Shown: positions 7,734 to 17,545 of the stretch, one piece after another
How positions within the stretch are numbered: the stretch's first letter is position 1
Layout: every line of letters starts with the position of its first letter
Assembly: GCA_902764875.1 (NCBI GenBank)
Contig: CACWXP010000003.1
Span: forward strand, 1-64,000
Origin: an uncultured Eubacteriales bacterium
GTDB taxonomy: Bacteria; Bacillota; Clostridia; Christensenellales; Aristaeellaceae
Length of the DNA: 64,000 bases
Direction: 5' to 3'
Translations under genes and position numbers: made by a program
The notes under the pieces: model-generated
The model's database searches: none
Told to the model about the DNA's origin: nothing
Seen by the model: the letters and a program-made list of their open reading frames with translations, nothing else

Positions 7734-9158
7734 ACCAGGATGCACCCTCCGCGTTCCCCACAGGGCCGCGCCGGTTTCATCCAGGGCGGTGAAGCAGACC
7801 GTCCACACCTTCTCCGTATCGTTGTATGCCGGATTCATCACCCCGTCATAGGCAATCCCGTTCAGCACACAGCGGAAGGTCTGACCGTCGGCGCACTGCC
7901 AGCTTCCGGTCAGCTCTCCGGTCACGGAGCCGTCCGGTTCCAGGGTGATCACCCTGCTGGTATGCTCCGTTTTGTTGATGTCTCTTTCATGCAGGATGAC
8001 CTTGTAAGCCCCGGCCTGCTGCTCCGCCGGCACTTTTTCCGGATTCTCCCCCGCATAGCGGTGGGGCAGAACCACCGGCCATCCGTCGCTGTTCATCCTC
8101 ATCTGGTGCACCCGCACCCGGAACTGCTCGCCCCGGTCGGCAAAGCGGGTGTGGAAAACAAGGAAATACCGGCCTGTTTCCGGCTCATAAAAGGCGGAGT
8201 TATGCCCGGGGGACCGGTAGGCGGTTCTTTTGGGCGTGTCCCCCTCCGCGGGCTCGAAACAGTAGCCGCCCATCAGCTTCACGCCATAGCCCTCGTAATC
8301 CGGATCGTGAAAAAAGGTTCCGGCCTTTCCGCCGCATTCGATCATCTCCTGCCCCAGCGCGTCCACGTAGGGGCCGTCCGGATTCCTGCTCCGGCAGACC
8401 CGGATATTGTAACCGTCCGCGGCATTCAGGCCGCCGAAGGACAGAAACAGATAATAGTAATCCGTGTCCGGACTGTACAGAATATAAGGTCCCTCGATCC
8501 GGGCGTGGTTTTTGCCCAGCAGTTTTTTGCCGTATCCCTGGCCTTCCAGGGGAAAACCGGTCTCCGGATCCATCTGCAGAATATAAATCCCGCCGGAATA
8601 GCTGCCGTAGACCATCCAGAGGCGTCCGTCCTTATCGAAAAACACGCATGGATCAATGACGTTGGGCAGTTTCGTCGCGTCATAGCCGGGCCCGCCGCTC
8701 TTCAGGAAAATCCCCAGATTCCGATAGGGGCCCTCCGGCCGGTCACTGACCGCCAGTCCCAGGGCGCTCAGCGGGCTGGAGCCTTCGCAGGTGCAGTAAT
8801 ACAGATAATACCGGCCGTCCCCCAGCTGCTGTACATCCGGCGCCCAGAAGGTCGTCGTTTTCGCGTAGCGCAGGGCTTCGGCCATCTCCTCCTGCACATG
8901 ATCCACCAGTTTGCATCCGGTATCCGCGTTCCGCGAGAACATCTCCCAGCTCATCAGATCCGTGCTGCGGGCCGCTGTCATGTGGCTGCCGAAGATATAG
9001 AACGTTCCGTCGGAAACGCGGATGATCGAAGGATCGTGGACGCTGACCTCCCTGAACTTCGGTTCCGGGAGGGACGCGCTTTCCGCGCCGGCGGAAAAAG
9101 CAAAGCAAAGAAGCGCCGCAAGAAGCGCCAGGCAGCAGATACAGCCTCTGTTTTTCAT
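7728..9158 (-). CDS. Secreted GH43 endo-alpha-1,5-L-arabinanase
   Basis: A signal peptide (residues 1-25, ending AGAES) precedes a five-bladed propeller. The GH43 acids are visible: general base Asp in VHDPSIIR, the pKa-modulating Asp in VIDPCVF and the acid Glu in IEGPYIL. An extra domain from about residue 360 matches the C-terminal domain of extracellular AbnB-like arabinanases. It cleaves arabinan outside the cell into oligosaccharides. It is the last gene of the operon, 43 bases after GH51, with AGGAAAGGA before the ATG. Confidence 0.88.
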   Translation of the reverse strand: MKNRGCICCLALLAALLCFAFSAGAESASLPEPKFREVSVHDPSIIRVSDGTFYIFGSHMTAARSTDLMSWEMFSRNADTGCKLVDHVQEEMAEALRYAKTTTFWAPDVQQLGDGRYYLYYCTCEGSSPLSALGLAVSDRPEGPYRNLGIFLKSGGPGYDATKLPNVIDPCVFFDKDGRLWMVYGSYSGGIYILQMDPETGFPLEGQGYGKKLLGKNHARIEGPYILYSPDTDYYYLFLSFGGLNAADGYNIRVCRSRNPDGPYVDALGQEMIECGGKAGTFFHDPDYEGYGVKLMGGYCFEPAEGDTPKRTAYRSPGHNSAFYEPETGRYFLVFHTRFADRGEQFRVRVHQMRMNSDGWPVVLPHRYAGENPEKVPAEQQAGAYKVILHERDINKTEHTSRVITLEPDGSVTGELTGSWQCADGQTFRCVLNGIAYDGVMNPAYNDTEKVWTVCFTALDETGAALWGTRRVHPGL

Positions 9159-9201
9159 CGGTGGATCCGTTCCTTTCCTGTATAAACGCTGATCGTCGTT
9201 C

Positions 9202-11610
<2,409 letters not shown>

Positions 11611-11614
<4 letters not shown>

Positions 11615-12801
11615 GCTTTCTCCCCCCTTCTGCCGATGGTTCCCGTAACCCACAGCTGAATCAGGGTGATGATCAGACTGCCGACCAGCAGCACCAGGCC
11701 GACGGCGGAGGCGAAGCCGAACTTATCGACCTTTTCAAAGCCGTAGCGGTACAGGTAGCCCACAATGGTAAGACCGTAGTTCTTCGGGGAATTGTTTCCG
11801 CCGAAGATCATGTAGCTTTCGGTGAACATGGAAAGCCCGGCGTATATGGAAATCGTCAGCACGTAGATGGTGGTGGGTTTGAGCAGCGGCAGGCAGATCT
11901 TCGTGAACTTCTGGAAGGAGTTGGCGCCGTCAATCTCCGCCGCCTCGTAGAGTTCGCTCGGAATGGATTTCAGGCCCGCCATGTAGTACAGCATGTTCAT
12001 GCCCGTCCACCGCCAGAAGCACAGCAGCACCATGGCGAACATGGACGTTCCCGCGCCTTTCAGCCAGGTGATCGGCTCCAGGCCGAAGAGACCCCGGACC
12101 TGGTTCATCAGGGCGCCGTCCAACTCGCTGAACATCATCCGGAAGATGATGCCGGCCACCACCACGGAGCAGAGCACCGGCATGAAGGCCACGGTCTTGA
12201 AGAATTTCCCGGCCTTGCTGAACTTGCTCTCCGCGATATAGGCCAGCACCATAGGCACCGGAATCAGGATTGCGCAGGTCAGCACCATGTAGGTGGCGGA
12301 ATTCTGCACGGCCGTGTAGAAGTTCTTGTTGGCAAACATATCCTGGTAGTTCTTCAGCCCGACCCAGGTGGTTCCGGAGCCCGTGATCTCCTGGAAGCTC
12401 ATGATCACCGTGGTGATCATGGGATAGGCGAAGAACACCGCGAAGGTGATGATGAAAGGCGCCACAAAAACGTAAGGCGCGAGCTTCTGGGAATAAAGCA
12501 GCTCCCGGTTCAGGGCCACAAAGCCCGCGATCAGCAGAAGGCCCGCCAGCATCACCAGCGCCCGCTGCCGCAGCAGGGTCAGGGCGATGTTCTGCAGGAA
12601 GCTCCTGGATCCGTCCGCCCCCGCGGTGCCGAAAATAAAGCCGCTCAGGTCGCCGTTGTTGTCGAAATTGCGGTCAAACTGAATCGCTTTCCCCTGCAGT
12701 GCGAAAAGCGACGCGATGCCGATCACCAGCAGCAGCACCCCCAGCACCAGCAGGGGAAGAGCTTTCCGCTTTCTCCTTCCGTGAACCGTCTGAATCTGCA
12801 T
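11611..12801 (-). CDS. Sugar ABC transporter permease, MalF type
   Basis: The 396-residue protein has a long N-terminal part with two extra hydrophobic segments before the core six helices. The EAA loop reads YEAAEIDGANSFQKFTKICLP. GGAGG before the ATG at 12,801 fixes the start. It is the partner of the MalG-type permease and of the binding protein upstream, and probably imports arabino-oligosaccharides. Confidence 0.92.
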
Positions 12802-12852
12802 ACCCGTCTTCCTCCGTTGTTCAGTCTCCTGGATGCCGTTTTTCATGAAGCG

Positions 12853-12912
12853 GCGGGAACCCTCCCGCGGATTCCGGCCGCATAAAGTGCATGGGAGCAG
12901 ATGCTCCCATGC
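12853..12912 (-). promoter_or_regulatory. Two intercistronic hairpins between binding protein and permease genes
   Basis: GCATGGGAGCA (12,889-12,899) pairs with TGCTCCCATGC (12,902-12,912), an 11-base perfect stem with a two-base loop. A second stem, GCGGGA with TCCCGC, lies at 12,853-12,868. Neither is followed by a T run. Such stems after a binding-protein gene usually stabilise its mRNA and raise its amount over the permeases. Confidence 0.6.
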
Positions 12913-12930
12913 GAAGGATTGACCGGAAGA

Positions 12931-14214
12931 TCAGAACAGATCGCTGTCGATGGCTTCCTGCGCGGTCTCCAGGGCTTCCGCGGTGTCGGTGCCGTCCACA
13001 TACACATCGTTCCACAGGGTGGTGCCCAGGTAGCTGTTGATGGTGGGGCTGATGGAGGTGGAAACAATGTAGCCGATTTCTGTCTTCAGCGGGATCAGGG
13101 CGTCGATCGGATAGCCGATAAAGTACTGGTTGAACTTGTTGTCATCGGTCTTCATGATGGAAGCGTCATCCCAGATGGCGGTGTTGCAGGGGTCGAAGCC
13201 CAGCACGGACCAGATCTGCGCTTCTCCTTCGGGAGAAACCTTGGCGAAAGCCAGGAACTCAGCGCACAGGGAAGGATTGGTGCCGTTGGCGTATACCACG
13301 GTGCCGGTACCGCCCTGACCGATGGAGCGGATCTGGCCTTCTTCAAACACGGGGCAGGGCGCGACCACATAGCGGTCCTTGCAGTTCTCACCGATTTCAT
13401 CGGTGAAGCGGCTCATGAACCAGAAGGGCATGATCACGCTGGCGATCTTGTTGTTGGCGATGTAAGCCTTGCCTTCTTCGGTGTCGGGCTGACCGCCGGG
13501 GCACACTTCGCAGATGCCGGCTTCCAGCCAGCTCTTCTGGGTGTCGATGATCTTGGCCACTTCGGGGATATTCACGGTCGCTTTTCCGTCCGCCTGCCAG
13601 TCTTTGCCCTGCTGGGCCAGCATGAGGGAGGCAACCCACTGGGTGCTGGTTTCAACGGTGCCCATCCAGGCATCCGGCACGGCGGCCTTCAGCTTGATGC
13701 CGGCTTCCTTCCAGTCGTCCCAGGTCTTGATGTCTTCGTAGTTGATGCCGGCGGATTCGAGCAGCGCCTTGTCATAGAAGGACACCATCGCGCCGACGTG
13801 CAGGGGGGCGCCGTAGTATTTGCCGTCCTTGGCATAGATCTCGAGGCGGGCCTTGACCAGGTCGGCCATGTAGGGGCTCAGGGCCTCGGTCAGGTCAACC
13901 AGCTTGTCGCTGAAGGCCAGAATGTTCGGGAACTGTCCCAGTTCAACGTCGCACATGTCCGGAGCGCCTTCATCGGACTGCAGCGCAACCTTGAACTTGT
14001 TGTGCATGTCGTCATAGCCGATGGTTGTGACTTCCACCGCGATGGGCCGGTCGGGATTCGCTTCGTTCCAGCGGGCAGCCGCTTTCTCGAAGAATTCCTG
14101 ATGCTGGGCAATAAATGTCCACATCGTCAGGGTCGTGGTGTCGGCAGCGGACGCGATAGAGCACACGCCCAGCAGCAGGCACAGGGTCAGAGCCAGAGCC
14201 AGCAGTTTCTTCAT
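12931..14214 (-). CDS. Extracellular sugar-binding protein of the ABC importer
   Basis: The 427-residue product begins with a signal sequence, LLALALTLCLLLGVCSIASA. Cleavage after ASA is most likely; a lipobox at LLGVC is an alternative and would anchor it to the membrane. The rest is a family 1 solute-binding protein of the MalE/UgpB class. AAGGAGGATCC fixes the start at 14,214. It is the first gene of the arabinan operon and lies under an operator for the divergent LacI regulator. Confidence 0.92.
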   Translation of the reverse strand: MKKLLALALTLCLLLGVCSIASAADTTTLTMWTFIAQHQEFFEKAAARWNEANPDRPIAVEVTTIGYDDMHNKFKVALQSDEGAPDMCDVELGQFPNILAFSDKLVDLTEALSPYMADLVKARLEIYAKDGKYYGAPLHVGAMVSFYDKALLESAGINYEDIKTWDDWKEAGIKLKAAVPDAWMGTVETSTQWVASLMLAQQGKDWQADGKATVNIPEVAKIIDTQKSWLEAGICEVCPGGQPDTEEGKAYIANNKIASVIMPFWFMSRFTDEIGENCKDRYVVAPCPVFEEGQIRSIGQGGTGTVVYANGTNPSLCAEFLAFAKVSPEGEAQIWSVLGFDPCNTAIWDDASIMKTDDNKFNQYFIGYPIDALIPLKTEIGYIVSTSISPTINSYLGTTLWNDVYVDGTDTAEALETAQEAIDSDLF

Positions 14215-14281
14215 AGTGGGATCCTCCTTACTTTCTGTGAGTTTTTCACTCACGGTATAAAGAATGTGTTTTTTGGGATCA

Positions 14282-14305
14282 ATTAACGTTAACATTATCG
14301 TTAAT
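14282..14305. promoter_or_regulatory. Palindromic operator for the divergent LacI-family regulator
   Basis: The inverted repeat ATTAACG/CGTTAAT spans 24 bases and contains the perfect 10-base palindrome TTAACGTTAA. It lies just downstream of the predicted start of transcription of the arabinan operon, a good place for a roadblock repressor. The CG centre is typical of LacI-family sites. Assignment to the neighbouring regulator is inferred. Confidence 0.65.
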
Positions 14306-14321
14306 GTCCCTCTCTGGCTGC

Positions 14322-14351
14322 ATGTTAACACGACCACCCGGCGGTTGTCAA
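14322..14351 (-). promoter_or_regulatory. Promoter of the arabinan transport and hydrolysis operon
   Basis: On the minus strand TTGACA (14,351-14,346) and TTAACA or TAACAT (14,328-14,322) are separated by 17 or 18 bases. The -10 box overlaps TGTTAACA, a half-palindrome that resembles the operator core. Confidence 0.7.
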
Positions 14352-14435
14352 CCCCCTGAACGAAAAAAATGTATTTATTTTTAAAAACAATTTTTCAGCC
14401 GGATGCCGGCTGTCTGACAGGCAGATGCCGGCCAT

Positions 14436-14464
14436 TTGACAGGCCTGTTTTTTTCTGATAGGAT
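14436..14464 (+). promoter_or_regulatory. Promoter of the LacI-family regulator gene
   Basis: TTGACA, a 17-base spacer and TAGGAT are clear on the plus strand. Transcription would start near 14,471, after the first in-frame ATG at 14,468, which supports the later start codon at 14,498. Confidence 0.75.
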
Positions 14465-14497
14465 TCCATGAATCAAAGAACATGGAGGGATGTGGAT

Positions 14498-15502
14498 ATG
14501 AGCAGAGCCACCGGAAGGGTCACCCTGCAGGATATCGCCCAGGCAACCGGCTATACCTCCAACACGATCTCCCGCGCCCTGAAGGACAAGCCGGACATCG
14601 CGCCCGAAACCCGGAAGCTGATTCAGCAGAAAGCCCGGGAGATGGGCTATGTGCGGAACTACATTGCCAGTTCCCTCCGTTCCGGAAGAACCAAAACCAT
14701 CGCCCTGATCTCCGGCACCATGTCCAATCCCTTCTATGCCGTTCTTGCCGACCTGATCCAGCGGGAAGCCTTCCGGCTGGGGTATTCCTTAATGATCCTC
14801 TGCTCCCTGGATGATCCGGAAACAGAAATCAGCACGGTCGAAATGGCGCTGTCCCGGCAGGTGGACGGCATCCTCATGATTCCCTGGTCCTCCCACTCCC
14901 CGGCCCTTGAAACGCTGCGAAGAAGCGGCGTCCCCTTTGTGCTGCTGAACCGGTTTGTCGGGGATGAGCATGATGATTATATCATCTGCGACGAGGAACA
15001 GGGCGGCTACCTGGTGGGCAGGCACCTGATTGAGGCCGGCCACAAAAAGCTCGCCATGATTACCCATATGGACGTTACCTACTCCACTCGCGCCCGTTTC
15101 CGCGGATTCCGCCGGGCCTGCGAGGAGGCCGGCATTGCCGGACCCGATATCGCCTATGCCCAGGTCAGCCGGAAGGAGGACATTCTCCGCCAGCTGCTGC
15201 AGTGGAGGCGGGAAGGGTTTACCGGCATCTTCTCCTTCTGTGACGTGGAAGCCTGGGAAGAAATCGACCTGCTGGAAAAAGCCGGCCTCCGCGTCCCGGA
15301 GGATATGGCGGTGGTCGGCTTCGACAACATTGCCGGCTATATCAATTATACAAGATCCCTCTGTTCCGTGGACTGCGACTATAAGGAAGAGGCGGTTCTG
15401 GCCGTTGATTTCCTTCGCAACAGGATTCACAATCCGGCCATGCCGCCTCAGAAGAAGACAATGCCGGTTTCCCTGGTCTGCCAGCACAGCTGCCGGCGGT
15501 AA
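14498..15502 (+). CDS. LacI-family transcriptional regulator of arabinan use
   Basis: The helix-turn-helix VTLQDIAQATGYTSNTISRAL and the hinge region around residue 50 are standard. A periplasmic-binding-protein-like effector domain fills the remaining 270 residues. GGAGG nine bases before the ATG and the upstream promoter set the start; the product is 334 residues. It is divergent from the sugar importer operon and most likely represses it until an arabinose-derived sugar is present. Confidence 0.92.
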   Translation: MSRATGRVTLQDIAQATGYTSNTISRALKDKPDIAPETRKLIQQKAREMGYVRNYIASSLRSGRTKTIALISGTMSNPFYAVLADLIQREAFRLGYSLMILCSLDDPETEISTVEMALSRQVDGILMIPWSSHSPALETLRRSGVPFVLLNRFVGDEHDDYIICDEEQGGYLVGRHLIEAGHKKLAMITHMDVTYSTRARFRGFRRACEEAGIAGPDIAYAQVSRKEDILRQLLQWRREGFTGIFSFCDVEAWEEIDLLEKAGLRVPEDMAVVGFDNIAGYINYTRSLCSVDCDYKEEAVLAVDFLRNRIHNPAMPPQKKTMPVSLVCQHSCRR

Positions 15503-15571
15503 CCGGCCGGCCCTTCCCGGGCTCCCGCTTTCGGCAAAGGCTGATGCGCAGGCAACCCCCGAAGCGCACAA

Positions 15572-15735
15572 AAATTATCGAATTAGGAAACATCTCTTCC
15601 AACAGACACCCCAAATGCAGATATTCCTTTTCATCAATGGTCACGATCAACACACCAATGGTCAGGTCGGGGTTCAGCCTGCCGGGGGAAGTGACCTCCA
15701 AACGGTCATCTGTACTTTGACACGGTTACGAGTTG
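15572..15735 (-). pseudogene. Fragment resembling an AlbA_2/RecG-like ATP-binding regulator
   Basis: On the minus strand an open frame encodes DDRLEVTSPGRLNPDLTIGV, close to the RLEITSPGGL signature of the ATP-binding half of AlbA_2 (Schlafen-like) regulators. About 35 more plausible residues follow before the sequence becomes the antisense of the LacI tail. No start or domain core is present. The remaining bases of the 15,503-15,791 gap show nothing else. Confidence 0.4.
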
Positions 15736-15791
15736 GAAAGCCAGAAAACAGTGGACGGTTCAGTTGCCGCCTACTGTTCCTGGCACAGCTT

Positions 15792-16622
15792 TTACAGCTT
15801 CTCAAGCATTTCTGCAATACCGTCCAGCCATGGAGCATCCAGCGATTCCACGTTGCCGTTGTCGCATGCAGCCGCGATGGAGGGGTCAATGGGCAAACGG
15901 GCAATAGAAGTGATATCGGACCGTCCGGCGATTTCCTCCAAATGGCTTTCTCCGAAAATATGGTGCTCTTTGCCGCATGCGTCACACTTGAAGTAGCTCA
16001 TGTTTTCGATGATTCCCAGGACAGGGACGTTCATCATTCTCGCCATGTTTGCAGCCTTCTCTACAATCATGCCTACGAGCTCCTGAGGAGAAGTGACGAT
16101 CAGAATGCCGTTCAGCGGCAAGGACTGGAATACCGTCAGCGGTACGTCGCCTGTTCCCGGCGGCATGTCCACAAACATGAAATCCACATCGCCCCATTTT
16201 ACATCTGACCAGAACTGTTTGACTGTGCCCCCAAGGATCGGACCGCGCCAGACCACAGGATCGGTCTCATTGGGAAGCAGCAGGTTCAGGGATACCAGCT
16301 CGATGCCGGTGGCGCTTACGGCAGGGATCAGGCCTTCTTTATCGCTGGACAATTGGCCGTGGACGCCGAAGGCCTTGGGGATCGATGGGCCGGTGATATC
16401 CGCATCCAATATCGCTACGGCATGTCCACGACGGCGCATCAGCGTGCTCATCAGGGAAGTTACCAGGGATTTGCCAACGCCGCCTTTGCCACTCACTACG
16501 CCGATGACCTTCTTCACGCGGCTTCCCGCATTGGCAGGCGCGGAGAAATCAGGCTTCTCACCATTGCGGCTGGGACAATCCTCGCCACAATGGCTGCAAT
16601 CGTGATTACAGTTTTCGCTCAT
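15792..16622 (-). CDS. mrp: Mrp/NBP35-type P-loop ATPase, Fe-S cluster carrier
   Basis: The 276 residues contain the deviant Walker A GVVSGKGGVGKSLV near residue 42, ILDADITGPSIPK, and the CxxC pair in FKCDACGKEH that holds the bridging 4Fe-4S cluster. The N-terminus has a Cys/His-rich stretch, CNHDCSHCGEDC. GAGGAGG fixes the start. It follows the DUF134-NifX gene by 13 bases. Related Mrp proteins pair with NifX-like and DUF134 proteins (the orange-protein group), where they assemble metal clusters. That role is inferred here. Confidence 0.92.
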   Translation of the reverse strand: MSENCNHDCSHCGEDCPSRNGEKPDFSAPANAGSRVKKVIGVVSGKGGVGKSLVTSLMSTLMRRRGHAVAILDADITGPSIPKAFGVHGQLSSDKEGLIPAVSATGIELVSLNLLLPNETDPVVWRGPILGGTVKQFWSDVKWGDVDFMFVDMPPGTGDVPLTVFQSLPLNGILIVTSPQELVGMIVEKAANMARMMNVPVLGIIENMSYFKCDACGKEHHIFGESHLEEIAGRSDITSIARLPIDPSIAAACDNGNVESLDAPWLDGIAEMLEKL

Positions 16623-16635
16623 TTGCAATGCCTCC

Positions 16636-17361
16636 TCAGTTTCCCCAGCAGTGATGTTCCGCGCAGTGGTCATGGCCGCAATCGCCGTCATGGTGTTCAT
16701 GATGATCGCAGCGGGCATTCGGATCATACTCCAGGTTTCCCTCCGCGAGAGCTTTCGCCGCCGCGTCCGCCGCCCCCTGCACGCCGGCATAGAGTTTTAT
16801 ACCCGCATCGGCCAGCGCCATCTGTGCGCCCATGCCGATACCGCCGCAGATCAGTGCGTCAACCTTCGCTGCCTGAAGGAATCCGGCCAGCGCGCCATGT
16901 CCGCTTCCATCGGTGTTTACTACCTGTTCTCCCGTGATCCTGCCATTCTCCGCGTCATACAGCTTGAACTGCTCAGAATGTCCGAAATGATGGAAAATCT
17001 CTCCATTTTCGTAGGTGACTGCGATTCTCATACATGTACTTCCTTTCTCCATGATTGCCTGATTAATCTCAACCGGTTCATATTCACAGCATCCGCCTGT
17101 GATCAGCAGCCGCTTGCCGTGAACAAGAACATCCGCGACTTTTTTCCTTGCGCTGTCATATATTGCCGTAACCGTGGTGCGGGCGATATTCATTCGCGCA
17201 GCGCAGGCTTCCTGTGTGAGGCCTTCGTCATCCAGAAGCCTTAATGTCTCAAATTCGTCCACGGTCATCCGAACTTCTTCGGCAGCCGCCGCATCATCAG
17301 GCGAAAAGCTGCGGTAAACCGGAAGCCGTTCTATCCTGCGGCATCTGACTGGTCTTGGCAT
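16636..17361 (-). CDS. DUF134 helix-turn-helix fused to a NifX/NifB-like domain with a His-rich tail
   Basis: Residues 1-100 are a DUF134 protein, with MTVDEFETLRLLDDEGLTQE and a helix-turn-helix QEACAARMNIARTTVTAIYD. From about residue 110 a dinitrogenase Fe-Mo cofactor (NifX-like) domain follows, with VTYENGEIFHHFGHSEQFKL and ICGGIGMGAQ. The last 25 residues are rich in His and Cys, suited to metal binding. The ATG at 17,361 follows AAAGGAG. The head is probably a sensor-regulator whose signal is the metal centre bound by the tail. Twin palindromes in its own promoter suggest autoregulation. Confidence 0.88.
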   Translation of the reverse strand: MPRPVRCRRIERLPVYRSFSPDDAAAAEEVRMTVDEFETLRLLDDEGLTQEACAARMNIARTTVTAIYDSARKKVADVLVHGKRLLITGGCCEYEPVEINQAIMEKGSTCMRIAVTYENGEIFHHFGHSEQFKLYDAENGRITGEQVVNTDGSGHGALAGFLQAAKVDALICGGIGMGAQMALADAGIKLYAGVQGAADAAAKALAEGNLEYDPNARCDHHEHHDGDCGHDHCAEHHCWGN

Positions 17362-17375
17362 AAACATCTCCTTTC

Positions 17376-17422
17376 TGACATATGTCATTTACTATTCTAC
17401 TTAGGTTTATGTCATATGTCAA
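17376..17422 (-). promoter_or_regulatory. Promoter with twin operator palindromes for the DUF134-NifX/mrp operon
   Basis: On the minus strand TTGACA (17,422-17,417) and TAGAAT (17,399-17,394) have a 17-base spacer. TGACATATGACA overlaps the -35 box and the perfect palindrome TGACATATGTCA (17,376-17,387) lies just before the ribosome site. Two copies flanking the -10 box fit a repressor. Confidence 0.75.
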
Positions 17423-17496
17423 TAACAAAGAAGTGATCTTCCTCAGTATCAATTCCGGTTTTCCGAATCATCAGCATTGATTTCGAACTGTTTCAG

Positions 17497-17526
17497 AAAA
17501 AAGCGCGGAGTCTGATCAGACTCCGC
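17497..17526 (-). terminator. Terminator of the tannase-like gene
   Basis: GCGGAGTC and GACTCCGC form a 22-base perfect palindrome at 17,505-17,526. On the minus strand it is followed by GCTTTTTTC. It lies 19 bases after the stop codon. Confidence 0.8.
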
Positions 17527-17545
17527 AGTGAATCTTCCCAACTGT

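Noticed and set aside
7740..9185. Plus-strand frame of 481 codons
   Set aside because: It lies opposite the GH43 gene. High GC lowers stop frequency on the opposite strand; the residues show no domain.
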